Under the pieces are notes generated by a model. It did not search any database, was not told the origin of the DNA, and worked only from the letters and a program-made list of their open reading frames with translations. Below are positions 1 to 8,749 of a stretch of DNA of 64,000 nucleotides, in pieces. Both the position numbers and the translations under genes were made by a program. How positions within the stretch are numbered: position 1 is the stretch's first letter; each line of letters starts with the position of its first letter. Source of the DNA: an uncultured Alphaproteobacteria bacterium (GTDB lineage: Bacteria > Pseudomonadota > Alphaproteobacteria > RF32 > CAG-239); contig CALXPU010000001.1 of assembly GCA_944390455.1 (NCBI GenBank), positions 136,620-200,619 on the forward strand. Direction: 5' to 3'.

Positions 1-116
1 AATGTCGGATAATTTGTTTTTTCTAAAGCTTGTTTTGCTTTTTGACGCAATCCGTAAACAGAGGGTTTATCATCCAAAAATAATGTAATGTTATCTAATA
101 AAGGTACTGTTGCCAT
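1..116 (-). CDS. sufD: SufD N-terminus (truncated by window edge)
   Basis: Reading leftward from an ATG at 116, an open frame runs off the window and begins MATVPLLDNITLFLDD. It starts six bases after the sufC stop, so it is the next gene of the same transcript. SufD is the usual partner after SufC in the SufBCD scaffold that assembles Fe-S clusters, and the N-terminal 'YGLRQKA' stretch is compatible with that family. Only about 38 residues are visible, so the name rests mostly on context; SufB or a cysteine desulfurase are less likely alternatives. Confidence 0.55.
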   Translation of the reverse strand, partial: MATVPLLDNITLFLDDKPSVYGLRQKAKQALEKTNYPT

Positions 117-122
117 GGTTGA

Positions 123-881
123 TTATTCCTCTTTGAGGAAATCGGTGTAACCGCTTTGTTCCAGCTCAGTAGCCAGACTTTTATCGCCGCTTTTTATAAT
201 ATGCCCATCAGCAAATATATGGACTATATCCGGTTCAATGTGGTCTAATAGTCGTTGATAGTGTGTGATAACAAGAAAAGCGTTTTCTTTTGTTCTTAAC
301 GCATTAACACCGTCTGAAACTGTTTTTAGGGCATCAATATCTAATCCTGAATCAATTTCATCCAATATGCAAAAATCAGGTTTTAATAAAGCCATTTGTA
401 ATGTTTCAAAACGTTTTTTTTCACCGCCTGAGAAACCTACGTTTACAAATCTTTTTAGCATTTCTGGTGAAATGTTTAACCGAGAGGCTTCTTGCTTTAA
501 ATGTTTCATAAATGCAATTGTATCAAGTTCTTTTTCTCCACGGTATTTTAAGATTGAATTGAGCGATTGTTTCAAGAAGTTTGAAACTACTACCCCAGGT
601 ATTTCGGTAGGGTATTGCATGGAAAGAAATAATCCATTTCTGGCTCTTTCTTCTGTTGACATGGATAATAAATCTTGACCTTTAAACTTAACACTTCCGG
701 ATGTTACAATGTAGCCATCTTTTCCGCTTAACACGTATGATAAAGATGATTTACCGGCTCCATTAGGCCCCATTATGGCGTGCACTTCTCCGGCGTTGAT
801 GGTTAGATGTAAGCCTTTAATTATTTCTTTTTCTTCTACTCTTGCATGTAGATTTTTTATTTCTAATAAAGGTGTTGTCAT
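123..881 (-). CDS. sufC: Fe-S assembly ATPase SufC
   Basis: ABC-type ATPase of 252 residues that powers the SufBCD Fe-S cluster scaffold in the cytoplasm. Visible motifs: Walker A GPNGAGKS at residues 38-45, the Q-loop 'SMQYPTEIPG' typical of SufC, the degenerate signature FSGGEKKR near 150, and Walker B with D-loop CILDEIDSGLD near 172. The length matches the family (about 250). It lies 14 bases after the secA stop and six before the presumed sufD start, so it is probably co-transcribed with both. SufB, which usually precedes SufC, is not in front of it here. Confidence 0.96.
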   Translation of the reverse strand: MTTPLLEIKNLHARVEEKEIIKGLHLTINAGEVHAIMGPNGAGKSSLSYVLSGKDGYIVTSGSVKFKGQDLLSMSTEERARNGLFLSMQYPTEIPGVVVSNFLKQSLNSILKYRGEKELDTIAFMKHLKQEASRLNISPEMLKRFVNVGFSGGEKKRFETLQMALLKPDFCILDEIDSGLDIDALKTVSDGVNALRTKENAFLVITHYQRLLDHIEPDIVHIFADGHIIKSGDKSLATELEQSGYTDFLKEE

Positions 882-895
882 TATTTTATCCTAAG

Positions 896-3595
896 TTATG
901 CAACTTTACCGTGGCAGTGTTTGTATTTCTTACCACTTCCGCAAGGACAAGGGCTGTTTCTTGAAATATTTTTCCACTCTGGATGTTCGTCAATGTTGTG
1001 AGCAACTGTTTTGTTTTCAGGAGCTACATCTTGTTTGTTTTCAAGAGATTCATGAACGGCTTCCATTTTTCTGTTTTGGGTTTTTTGTTCTTGTTCTTTT
1101 ACATCTTGGTCACTGCCTTGTTGGATTGTTGTGCGACAGACCAGAACAGTAATTCGTTCCTTAAGTATATCAAGCATGTCTGAGAACATATTGAATGCTT
1201 CGCGTTTATACTCGTTTAGAGGATCTTTTTGACCATATGCGCGAAGTACAATAGTATGACGCATTAAATCTAACGTTGCAATATGTTCTTTCCATAGTTG
1301 ATCCAATGTTTGTAAAACAATACTTTTTTCAACTAGATGGATTATTGCCGGAGGTACTGTAGCATTTTTGTTTGCAATCAAATTATCTGTTTCTTTGATT
1401 ACTCTTTCTGCCATATCTATGTTATCAATGCCTTTTTCTTCAGCCCAAATTTCAACAGGTAAGTTAAGTCCGGTTGTGTTGAAAATATCTTGTTTTAGGC
1501 GATTTATATCCCAATCTTCAAGAGAACTTCCTTCTGGAAGGCAATTGTTAACTATTCCTGCTAAGTAATCGTGACGCATGTCTAAAATAGTTTCAGATAT
1601 ATCGTCTGTGGACATTATTTCTTTTCTTTGTTCATAGATGACTTTTCTTTGCTCATTCATTACATCATCATATTTTAATAAGCTTTTACGAATGTCAAAG
1701 TTACGCTCTTCTACTTTTTGTTGAGCTTTTTCCAGAGCTTTGCTGATGAATGGGTGAACAAGAGCTTCTCCTTCAGGTAATCCTAAACGGCGAAGTACCT
1801 CAGACATTCTTTCTGAACCAAAGATGCGCATTAAATCGTCTTCAAGCGACAAGAAAAATTTAGAAGTTCCTGGGTCTCCTTGACGTCCAGATCGTCCTCT
1901 TAATTGGTTATCAATACGACGACTTTCGTGGCGTTCGGTTCCGAGGATGTATAAACCTCCTGCTTTTAATACCTTTTCCTTATTTTCTGCAATTTCTTGT
2001 TTTATTTTTTCTTTTAATTTTGCAATTTCTTCTTCGGTTTCATTTCCGGTCAACCGCTTCTTTAAAGCAACTTCAGGGTTGCCGCCGAGTTGAATATCCG
2101 TACCACGACCGGCCATATTAGTTGCGATTGTTACAGCACCATATACACCAGCTTCAGCAACGATTGCAGCCTCTCTTTCGTGGTGCTTAGCATTAAGAAC
2201 TTCAAATTTTATATCTGTTTGCTCTTTTAATAATTTTGCGATTGTTTCTGATTTTTCAACAGAAGTTGTTCCGACCAATACTGGTTGACCTTTGGCGTGG
2301 CATTCTTTGATGGTATCAATGATTGCTTTATATTTTTCACGTTCTGTTCTGTAAATGCAGTCATGTTCATCTTTACGAATGACTGGACGGTTTGTTGGAA
2401 TCTCTACGCATGCTAAATTATAAATATCGCCAAATTCAGCTTCTTCTGTCATTGCTGTACCGGTCATACCTGCTAATTTAGGATACAAACGGAAGTAGTT
2501 TTGGAATGTGATTGATGCTAAAGTTTGGTTTTCTGACTGGATTTCAACACCTTCTTTGGCTTCGAGAGCTTGATGTAGACCATCGCTGTAGCGACGACCT
2601 TCCATAATTCTTCCGGTGAATTCATCAATAATCATGACTTTACCATCGCGTACTAAGTAGTCCACGTCTTTTGTGAACATGATATTAGCGCGAAGGGCTT
2701 GGTTGACATGGTTAACAAGTTGCACGTTCTTTACATCATACAATCCGCCTTCGGTGATTAAACCTGCTTGTTTGAGCAGTTGCTCAACATGTTCCATTCC
2801 AACTTCTGTAAGGGTTACATTTTTAGCTTTTTCGTCTTTTTCGTAATCTGCTGCGTTTATGTGCTTGATAATGTTGTTTACCAAAACATATTTTTCAGAA
2901 GAATCCTCTGCTGCACCAGAAATGATTAAAGGAGTTCTGGCTTCATCAATTAAAATAGAGTCAACTTCATCAACAATAGCATAGTTGAAATCACGCTGTA
3001 CTCTTTCTTCCAGAGAAAATTTCATATTGTCACGAAGGTAATCGAATCCTAATTCATTGTTGGTTGCATAAGTAATATCGGCATTATAGGCTTCTTTTCT
3101 TTGGTTATCATCTTTTTCATGCACAATATAATCAACAGTTAGACCTAAGAAGCGATATACTTGTCCCATCCATTCAGCATCACGTTTTGCTAAGTAATCG
3201 TTTACGGTAACAACATGGACACCTTTTTGTTCAATAGCATTTAAATATGCGGCTAAAGTAGCAACAAGAGTTTTACCTTCACCGGTTTTCATTTCTGCAA
3301 TCATTCCTTTGTGAAGAACGATACCACCGATGAGTTGTACGTCATAGTGTCTTTGACCGAGAGTTCTTTTAGCTGCTTCTCGTACAGTTGCGAAAGCTTC
3401 AGGTAGAATGTCGTCTAACGTTTCTCCTTCTTTTAATCTGTTACGGAATTCCAGAGTTTTATTTCTTAACTCTTCATCGCTAAGTTTTATGAAGTCTGGT
3501 TCTATTGCGTTGATTTGTTCTACGATTTTATATTGTTTTTTTACAAAACGATTGTTGGCTGTGCCGAATATTTTACGTGCGAGATCTGCTAACAT
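896..3595 (-). CDS. secA: preprotein translocase ATPase SecA
   Basis: Motor ATPase that drives unfolded preproteins through SecYEG at the inner membrane. The 899 residues match the roughly 900-residue bacterial SecA. Visible: helicase-like Walker [12 protein letters not shown] near residue 105, the DEAD-like VDEVDS near 210, the second nucleotide-binding half with [16 protein letters not shown] near 505, the '[12 protein letters not shown]' motif, and the C-terminal zinc tail [14 protein letters not shown] that binds SecB. An intact tail agrees with the secB gene at 5806-6249. It faces away from the parvulin gene at 3769, so divergent promoters lie in 3596-3768. Confidence 0.98.
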   Translation of the reverse strand: MLADLARKIFGTANNRFVKKQYKIVEQINAIEPDFIKLSDEELRNKTLEFRNRLKEGETLDDILPEAFATVREAAKRTLGQRHYDVQLIGGIVLHKGMIAEMKTGEGKTLVATLAAYLNAIEQKGVHVVTVNDYLAKRDAEWMGQVYRFLGLTVDYIVHEKDDNQRKEAYNADITYATNNELGFDYLRDNMKFSLEERVQRDFNYAIVDEVDSILIDEARTPLIISGAAEDSSEKYVLVNNIIKHINAADYEKDEKAKNVTLTEVGMEHVEQLLKQAGLITEGGLYDVKNVQLVNHVNQALRANIMFTKDVDYLVRDGKVMIIDEFTGRIMEGRRYSDGLHQALEAKEGVEIQSENQTLASITFQNYFRLYPKLAGMTGTAMTEEAEFGDIYNLACVEIPTNRPVIRKDEHDCIYRTEREKYKAIIDTIKECHAKGQPVLVGTTSVEKSETIAKLLKEQTDIKFEVLNAKHHEREAAIVAEAGVYGAVTIATNMAGRGTDIQLGGNPEVALKKRLTGNETEEEIAKLKEKIKQEIAENKEKVLKAGGLYILGTERHESRRIDNQLRGRSGRQGDPGTSKFFLSLEDDLMRIFGSERMSEVLRRLGLPEGEALVHPFISKALEKAQQKVEERNFDIRKSLLKYDDVMNEQRKVIYEQRKEIMSTDDISETILDMRHDYLAGIVNNCLPEGSSLEDWDINRLKQDIFNTTGLNLPVEIWAEEKGIDNIDMAERVIKETDNLIANKNATVPPAIIHLVEKSIVLQTLDQLWKEHIATLDLMRHTIVLRAYGQKDPLNEYKREAFNMFSDMLDILKERITVLVCRTTIQQGSDQDVKEQEQKTQNRKMEAVHESLENKQDVAPENKTVAHNIDEHPEWKNISRNSPCPCGSGKKYKHCHGKVA

Positions 3596-3768
3596 TATCT
3601 TTACCTTATTATATATGTGTCTTTCTGCTACATTTAGTGTTTATATAGAATAAAGTCAATACTATCAACAGAAGTTATAAACGCTAATTAAAAAATACTT
3701 GGAATATTTTATAAATAAGTATATATGAATTATTGAGTATGAATAAACTTTTTATTTTGGAGGTTTTT

Positions 3769-4620
3769 ATGAAAAAGAGAATCTTAGGTTTTACAATCTC
3801 TGCTGTTGCTGTGATTGTTGTAGCCGTTGCTTCTTTTATATCTTTTAAGGTATATAATGCGAATGCTGGTGCTGATAAAGGCGTTGCTGCAAAAGTTAAT
3901 GGTGAAATTATTTATGTTAACGATTTGAAGCAAAGTTATGCTGATCATCCACAAATTCAAGATAAAGTTCCTTTTGAAGAATTTTATGCTAAAACTTTGG
4001 ATGTTTTTGTTAATAGTAAATTGGTTTATCAGGCTGCTAAGGCTGCAAAAATTGAAGAGACTCCTGAATATAAGAGACAGTTGGTTACAGCTCAGGAAGA
4101 TTTAGCTCGTAAGTTGTATCTTGAAAAATTGGTTGATGAAAGAGTTAATGAAAAAGCTATTCAAGATTTGTACAATGACTATAAATCTAAGTTTGAAAGC
4201 CAAAAAGAAATTAAAGCAAAACATATCTTAGTTGACTCTGAAGACAAAGCTAAAGAAGTTATTGCTAAGTTGAAAAAAGGTGAAGATTTTGTAAAATTGG
4301 CTAATGAATATTCTAAAGATCAAGTTGAGTTAGGTTATTTTACAGAAGATATGATGGTTCCTGAATTCTCTAAGGCTGCATTTAGCATGGATAAAGGTGA
4401 GTTTTCTAAGACTCCGGTTAAAACTGAATTTGGTTACCATGTAATTTTAGTAGAAGATATTAGAGCTTCTAAACCTTTGGAACTTAAGGAAGTTGAACCT
4501 CAATTGAAAAATATTGTTACTCAACAAGTAATTGCTAGAATTTTTGAAGATTTGCGTAATAATGCTGAAGTTGAACGCTATAGTTTGGATGGCGATAAAC
4601 TTCCAGAAAAGAAACAATAG
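3769..4620 (+). CDS. periplasmic parvulin-type peptidyl-prolyl isomerase
   Basis: Membrane-anchored or secreted foldase of the PrsA/SurA parvulin family, 283 residues. After MKKR comes a hydrophobic segment (about residues 5-27), then a SurA-like helical N-domain and a rotamase domain with 'KAKHILVDSEDKAKEVIAKL' near residue 145 and GYFTEDMMVPEFSKAAF and FGYHVILVED further on. The start at 3769 is preferred over an in-frame ATG at 3733 because GGAGG lies directly upstream and the signal-like segment then begins properly. Divergent pairing with secA is familiar in Alphaproteobacteria and suggests a role after Sec export. Followed by a terminator at 4629-4668. Confidence 0.93.
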   Translation: MKKRILGFTISAVAVIVVAVASFISFKVYNANAGADKGVAAKVNGEIIYVNDLKQSYADHPQIQDKVPFEEFYAKTLDVFVNSKLVYQAAKAAKIEETPEYKRQLVTAQEDLARKLYLEKLVDERVNEKAIQDLYNDYKSKFESQKEIKAKHILVDSEDKAKEVIAKLKKGEDFVKLANEYSKDQVELGYFTEDMMVPEFSKAAFSMDKGEFSKTPVKTEFGYHVILVEDIRASKPLELKEVEPQLKNIVTQQVIARIFEDLRNNAEVERYSLDGDKLPEKKQ

Positions 4621-4628
4621 TAATTACA

Positions 4629-4668
4629 GTAAAAAAAGAAGGGAGCTTTTGAGCTCCTTTTCTTTTGT
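4629..4668 (+). terminator. intrinsic terminator after the parvulin gene
   Basis: A GGGAGCT / AGCTCC hairpin flanked by an A-rich left arm and a T-rich right arm (CTTTTCTTTT) ends the plus-strand parvulin transcript. The flanking A and T tracts extend the stem. Confidence 0.85.
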
Positions 4669-4680
4669 GTTTGTTATAAA

Positions 4681-4711
4681 AAAAACTGCACTTCTGTGCA
4701 GCTTTTTTATT
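4681..4711 (-). terminator. intrinsic terminator after carD
   Basis: On the minus strand GCTGCAC-agaa-GTGCAG is followed by a run of T, a few bases after the carD stop. It sits back to back with the plus-strand terminator at 4629-4668, giving each convergent gene its own stop signal. Confidence 0.85.
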
Positions 4712-4714
4712 AAA

Positions 4715-5218
4715 TTATCTTGATGCAATCGTGTCTAAAAGTTTTTTATTTGCTTCTTCAAGACTGATGTTATCACATACAGCAACTTCACTGGCTAAAC
4801 GCTCTAATGCGTGTTCGTAAATTTGGCGTTCGCTATATGATTGGTCTGCAAGATTTTCACTGCGGTGTAAATCTCGGATAACTTCCGCAACAGCGATAGG
4901 ATTGCCGGAATTTATTTTATTTTCGTATTCTTGCGCTCTTCTTGACCACATAACTTTCTTTACTCTCGGCTTACCTTTTAAAGTTGCTAAAGCTTCTCTC
5001 ATGGTTAAGTCGTCAGAAATTTTACGTAATCCGACCTGGTCTAATTTAGACATAGGTACACGTAATGTCATTTTGTCTTTATCAAAGTTAACAACAAGTA
5101 ACTCCATTTCACTGCCTGCAATAGTTTGCTTTGCAATGTTGGTTACTTTGCCAACTCCTTGGGTCGGATAAACAACATATTCTCCTGAGTTAAATGTAAC
5201 AACAGAATTTTTTTTCAT
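4715..5218 (-). CDS. CarD/CdnL-family RNA polymerase-binding regulator
   Basis: 167-residue CarD-family protein. The N-terminal RNA-polymerase-interacting Tudor-like domain is seen in 'FNSGEYVVYPTQGVGKV' (about residues 9-25), followed by 'LRVPMSKLDQVGLRKI' and a helical DNA-binding C-domain with WSRRAQEYENKINSGNP. In Alphaproteobacteria (CdnL) such proteins stabilise open promoter complexes at growth-related genes. An AGGAGG sequence sits about eight bases before the ATG. It is monocistronic with its own terminator at 4681-4711. Confidence 0.95.
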   Translation of the reverse strand: MKKNSVVTFNSGEYVVYPTQGVGKVTNIAKQTIAGSEMELLVVNFDKDKMTLRVPMSKLDQVGLRKISDDLTMREALATLKGKPRVKKVMWSRRAQEYENKINSGNPIAVAEVIRDLHRSENLADQSYSERQIYEHALERLASEVAVCDNISLEEANKKLLDTIASR

Positions 5219-5333
5219 ATGGTATTTCCTCCTAGGTTATTAGTGTTATTATGAAAACGAGGAGACTATACCACATTTTTTGGAACAAATCTATACCTAA
5301 AATTAAAAAAAATTAAATTTTTTGCAAAAAAAT

Positions 5334-5804
5334 TTATTTATGCGGGAAAAGATTTGTTTGACGAAGAGCTTCGCCGACAACCATTACTGCTGATACGGCA
5401 ACATTTATGGAGCGCGCGTTGGCGTTCATCGGTATTAGTAAACGTGCATCTGCTATTTGATGGACTGCTTCTGGGACGCCGGCACTTTCTCTGCCCATTA
5501 AAATAATGTCATTGGGTTGAAACTCAAATGTTGTATAAGGAACACTGGCGTGTGTTGTTAGAAGAACTATTCTACCGTATTCGTCAGAGTGTTCTTCTCG
5601 ATATTTTAAGAAATCTTGCCAAGAATTGTGACGGCGATAATTGGCCATATTTAAATAATCCATTCCGGCGCGTCTCATGGCTTTTTCGTTAAATATAAAA
5701 CCGCAAGGTTCTATAATATCTATCGGTAAATCCAGACAGGCACCCAAACGTAAGAGAGTGCCTGTGTTTTGAGGAATATCTGGTTGAAATAGTGCTAGTC
5801 TCAT
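5334..5804 (-). CDS. trmL: tRNA (cytidine(34)-2'-O)-methyltransferase
   Basis: SPOUT-family methyltransferase of 156 residues that 2'-O-methylates the wobble base of tRNA-Leu isoacceptors. Characteristic: N-terminal 'FQPDIPQNTGTLLRLGACL', central 'MRRAGMDYLN', and the knotted SAM-binding end with ILMGRESAGVPE and 'RSINVAVSAVMVVGEALRQ'. Length equals the E. coli protein (about 157). It begins one base after the secB stop, so the two are translationally coupled. This window also holds a tRNA-Leu(UAA) gene, a standard TrmL target. Confidence 0.94.
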   Translation of the reverse strand: MRLALFQPDIPQNTGTLLRLGACLDLPIDIIEPCGFIFNEKAMRRAGMDYLNMANYRRHNSWQDFLKYREEHSDEYGRIVLLTTHASVPYTTFEFQPNDIILMGRESAGVPEAVHQIADARLLIPMNANARSINVAVSAVMVVGEALRQTNLFPHK

Positions 5805-5805
5805 T

Positions 5806-6249
5806 TTAGTTAGGCTTTACAATTTGTTCTTTTTTACTTCTGTATACGGCAGCAAAATCAACAGGTGTGAGCATGAGAGGCGGCAAGCCTGCGTTTGCTA
5901 AGTTGGATGAAATGATTTGGCGTGCATATGGGAATAGTAATTTTGGTATTTCTATGAATAGTACTGGTTCTAATTTTTCTTCAGGTAAGTGAACCGTGCA
6001 AGCTGCGGCATATGCTAATTCAAATATAAATAAGCTTTCATCATTGATATCTGCATTTATTCTGATGTTTAAGGTTACTTCAAAATTATCTTCATTGAGT
6101 TTGTTTACATCTATATTTAAATCCACATTGATTTTTGGTTGATTATTTAATTTTGAAAAGATAGATGGGGCGTGTGGAACCTCTAATGACATGTCACGAA
6201 TATATTGCATATTCAAGCTTACTTCAGCCGTTTCTTGGGTGTTACTCAT
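5806..6249 (-). CDS. secB: export chaperone SecB
   Basis: Cytoplasmic tetrameric chaperone that keeps secretory proteins unfolded and delivers them to SecA. The 147 residues fit the family; recognisable pieces are 'QYIRDMSLEVPHAP', 'FELAYAAACTVHLPEEKLEPVLFIEIPKLLFPYAR' (positions about 78-112, quoted in part), and 'AGLPPLMLTPVDFAAVY' near the C-terminus. It is divergent from the TimA-like gene at 6383, a common alphaproteobacterial neighbourhood. Co-transcribed with trmL. Confidence 0.96.
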   Translation of the reverse strand: MSNTQETAEVSLNMQYIRDMSLEVPHAPSIFSKLNNQPKINVDLNIDVNKLNEDNFEVTLNIRINADINDESLFIFELAYAAACTVHLPEEKLEPVLFIEIPKLLFPYARQIISSNLANAGLPPLMLTPVDFAAVYRSKKEQIVKPN

Positions 6250-6323
6250 TTTTTAATCCTTTCTTTTGAAATTTTTATATACCTTTAATATAGAAGTTTA
6301 TTTTTATACGTCAAATATTATAG

Positions 6324-6352
6324 TTGATAATAAAGATATTTAACGCTATATA
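6324..6352 (+). promoter_or_regulatory. sigma70-like promoter for the TimA-mltA-smr operon
   Basis: TTGATA (6324-6329), 17-base spacer, TATATA (6347-6352; a shifted TATAAT overlaps). It is placed about 30 bases before the 6383 start. Confidence 0.5.
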
Positions 6353-6382
6353 ATATATGTATCTTTAATAGAGGTGTAAAAA

Positions 6383-7024
6383 ATGTCAGGATATTTGGAT
6401 ATAATATTTTTATTGGTTTTAGTTGTCATTATTTTCAGTAAGTTGAAGAGTGTTTTAGGAACTGGTGCTGAAGATGCTAAGGTTATTATGATACCTAAGG
6501 AACAATTTGAAAAAGTTTATCATGAATTGAAAAAGAATACACTTAACGAATCTATTGCTGCGGTTGATTTGGATAAATTGTCTCCTTTGGATAGAGAGTT
6601 GGTTAAAATTCCTAATTTTAATAAAAATGTCTTTATTAAAGGTGCGCAAAAAGCTTTTGAAATGATTTTATCAGCATTTAGCAAAGGTGATGCTCGTACT
6701 TTATCTAAATTGGTTAATGGCGAATTGCTTAAAAAATTTGAGGAAGTTATTAAAACTCGTAAAGAACAAGGAATTACTTCTGAAACAGATTTGATTGGTT
6801 TTGTTGAAACCGAGGTTGAAGCTGTTAAATTTGTGGAAAATGATAAAGTTAATCTAGTGGTTAAATTCGTTAGCGAGCAAGTTAATTTGTTAAAAGATGC
6901 TAAAGGGGAAGTTATTGAGGGAGATGAAAATTATGTTCAGACGATTTCTGATGTTTGGACATTTGAAAAATCTTTGAATCCTAGAGTTACTAATTGGTTG
7001 TTGTGTTCTACGAAAAAATGCTAA
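6383..7024 (+). CDS. Tim44/TimA-like membrane-associated adaptor
   Basis: 213-residue protein with one N-terminal transmembrane helix (about residues 4-20, 'LDIIFLLVLVVIIFSKL') and a Tim44-like C-terminal domain; the 'KGAQKAFEMILSAFSKGD..TLSKLVN' segment near residue 88 is typical. Bacterial Tim44-like (TimA) proteins resemble the matrix side of the mitochondrial import motor, but their bacterial role is not well settled. First gene of an operon with mltA (7-base overlap) and smr, and divergent from secB, as in many Alphaproteobacteria. Confidence 0.85.
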   Translation: MSGYLDIIFLLVLVVIIFSKLKSVLGTGAEDAKVIMIPKEQFEKVYHELKKNTLNESIAAVDLDKLSPLDRELVKIPNFNKNVFIKGAQKAFEMILSAFSKGDARTLSKLVNGELLKKFEEVIKTRKEQGITSETDLIGFVETEVEAVKFVENDKVNLVVKFVSEQVNLLKDAKGEVIEGDENYVQTISDVWTFEKSLNPRVTNWLLCSTKKC

Positions 7025-8175
7025 AAAAAGGACTTGTTTTTTGTGTTGTGGCTTTTTTGGCTTCTTGTTCTAGTGGCGAGAAAGAAGAAATTGTTTCGTC
7101 TGCTTTTAACTTGCAAAAAGTAGAGTTTTCTCAGTTAAAAAATTGGAATGAGGATGATGCAGTTGGCTTTGGTAAGGCTTTGCGTGATGTTTGTATTAAA
7201 CTGCAGCGCCAAACTTCTCCGTATTTAAGTAGTGAAAAAATTAATTATTCTTTGAGTTCATATAAAAAGCATTGTCAGAATATTTTAGAACTTCATGATG
7301 ATACTGAAGTAAAATCTTATATTGGACAATATTTTCAGCCTTATGCTGTCGTTGTGGATGGAGATGTTACTGGTAAGTTTACCTCATATTATGAGGCGAC
7401 GCTGCGTGCTAGTTATACACGCGGAGGGAAGTATCAATATCCTATTTATGGCAAACCTAAAGATTTAGTTGAAATAAATTTAAGAGATTTTGATAGTTCT
7501 TTGCCTAATATGCGTTTGGTTGGGCGTGTTAAAGATGGGAAAATGATTAAGTATTATACGCGCCAAGAAATAGATGAAGGAAAACTTGATGCGCCTGTGA
7601 TATTATGGGGTGATGATCCTGTTGATATTTATATTATGCAGATTCAAGGAGCAGGCGTGGCTACATTACCGGATGGTAAGGAAATACGCGTGGCGTATGC
7701 GGATAATAATGGGCATAAATTTAAGGGAATCGGTTCTATTTTATTAGAAAAAGGATTGATAAAATCGGGTGATGCTTCTATGCCGAAAATTCGCGAGTGG
7801 CTTCGTGAAAATGGCGAAACGGCCAAGAAAAATATGTTGCTCAATGATAGATTTATTTTTCATAAAATTGTAACAGCCGAAGGACCTATAGGAGCAATGG
7901 GATTGCCTTTGGTTGCCGGAAGAAGTTTGGCTGTTGATAGGTATTATATTCCGTTGGGCTCGATTATGTGGTTAGAAACAACAGGACCCGATGGGGAAGC
8001 GATAAATAAGTTAGTTATGGCCGAAGATGTCGGAAGCGCTATTAAAGGGGGAATTCGCGGAGATTATTTTTGGGGACATGGAGAAGAGGCTTTAGAATCT
8101 GCCGGAAGAATGAACTCTAAAGGACGTTATTTTATTTTGATACCGAATGATGCTGAGGTCAAAATAAATGACTGA
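7018..8175 (+). CDS. mltA: MltA-family lytic murein transglycosylase (lipoprotein)
   Basis: 385-residue periplasmic, outer-membrane-anchored peptidoglycan lytic transglycosylase. The ATG at 7018 gives a lipoprotein signal ending in the lipobox LASC near residue 19; an upstream TTG in frame would bury it. MltA domain: 'GKFTSYYEATLRASYTRGG' near residue 120 and 'VILWGDDPVDIYIMQIQGAG' near 195. The C-terminal 3D domain with its Asp triad is seen in 'GLPLVAGRSLAVDRYYIPLG' and 'VMAEDVGSAIKG..RGDYFWG'. Overlaps its upstream neighbour by seven bases and the smr gene by eight, so the three are translationally coupled. Confidence 0.94.
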   Translation: MLKKGLVFCVVAFLASCSSGEKEEIVSSAFNLQKVEFSQLKNWNEDDAVGFGKALRDVCIKLQRQTSPYLSSEKINYSLSSYKKHCQNILELHDDTEVKSYIGQYFQPYAVVVDGDVTGKFTSYYEATLRASYTRGGKYQYPIYGKPKDLVEINLRDFDSSLPNMRLVGRVKDGKMIKYYTRQEIDEGKLDAPVILWGDDPVDIYIMQIQGAGVATLPDGKEIRVAYADNNGHKFKGIGSILLEKGLIKSGDASMPKIREWLRENGETAKKNMLLNDRFIFHKIVTAEGPIGAMGLPLVAGRSLAVDRYYIPLGSIMWLETTGPDGEAINKLVMAEDVGSAIKGGIRGDYFWGHGEEALESAGRMNSKGRYFILIPNDAEVKIND

Positions 8176-8677
8176 TACAGATGAAACGTGGGAAGAAGTG
8201 GTTAAAGGGGTTAAACCTTTAAAAACGAATCGTTTTGTAGACAGTATTGACGCTAAAGAAGTAGTTATTCGCCACGATAAGATTACAACGGTTACATTTG
8301 ATACATTAAAGAAATATCATAGTGTTGAGAAAGATGATTTTTCGCAAATGGATGGATCTTTGGCTAAAAGATTTAAACGAGAAGATTTTAGAATTGAAGC
8401 GACATTAGATTTGCATGGAATGACGGAAAAATCTGCATTTGAGGAAGTGTGTGATTTTATTAAATCTGCTTATAATCAGGGTAAACGTTGCGTTTTGATT
8501 GTTACAGGAAAAGGCTATGACGATACTTTGTTTAGTGAAAAAGGAGTGTTGCGCAAATCTGTTCCTAATTGGCTTTCTCATACAGAAATCAGTTCTTTGA
8601 TTTTGGCATATAAGAATCCAAGTGAAGCCAAAGGAGGGGCGGGGGCTTTGTATATTTTATTGCGTAAAAAAAGTTAG
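8168..8677 (+). CDS. Smr-domain protein
   Basis: 169 residues. An unstructured N-terminal third is followed by a Smr (MutS2 C-terminal-like) domain: 'ATLDLHGMTEKSAFEEVCDF' near residue 79, the catalytic-type VLIVTGKG near 115, and 'GGAGALYILLRKK' at the end. Smr domains are nucleases or nucleic-acid binding modules. The short E. coli-like form (SmrA/SmrB) fits this length; the substrate cannot be told from sequence. Last gene of the TimA-mltA-smr operon, closed by a terminator at 8696-8733. Confidence 0.88.
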   Translation: MTDTDETWEEVVKGVKPLKTNRFVDSIDAKEVVIRHDKITTVTFDTLKKYHSVEKDDFSQMDGSLAKRFKREDFRIEATLDLHGMTEKSAFEEVCDFIKSAYNQGKRCVLIVTGKGYDDTLFSEKGVLRKSVPNWLSHTEISSLILAYKNPSEAKGGAGALYILLRKKS

Positions 8678-8695
8678 TTTTATTTTATTTTTTAT

Positions 8696-8733
8696 AAAAG
8701 AAAACCCCACTTTAGCGGTGGGGTTTTTCTTTT
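8696..8733. terminator. bidirectional terminator between smr and valS
   Basis: ACCCCAC-tttagcg-GTGGGGT hairpin with an A-rich tract to the left and a T tract to the right; it works for both converging genes. Confidence 0.9.
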
Positions 8734-8749
8734 GTAGAGAGTTTATTAA

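Noticed and set aside
898-1183. Plus-strand reading frames inside secA
   Set aside because: They lie opposite a clear essential gene, have no ribosome-binding site and encode nothing recognisable. The same holds for similar antisense frames in rpsA, valS, ruvB, accA and others.
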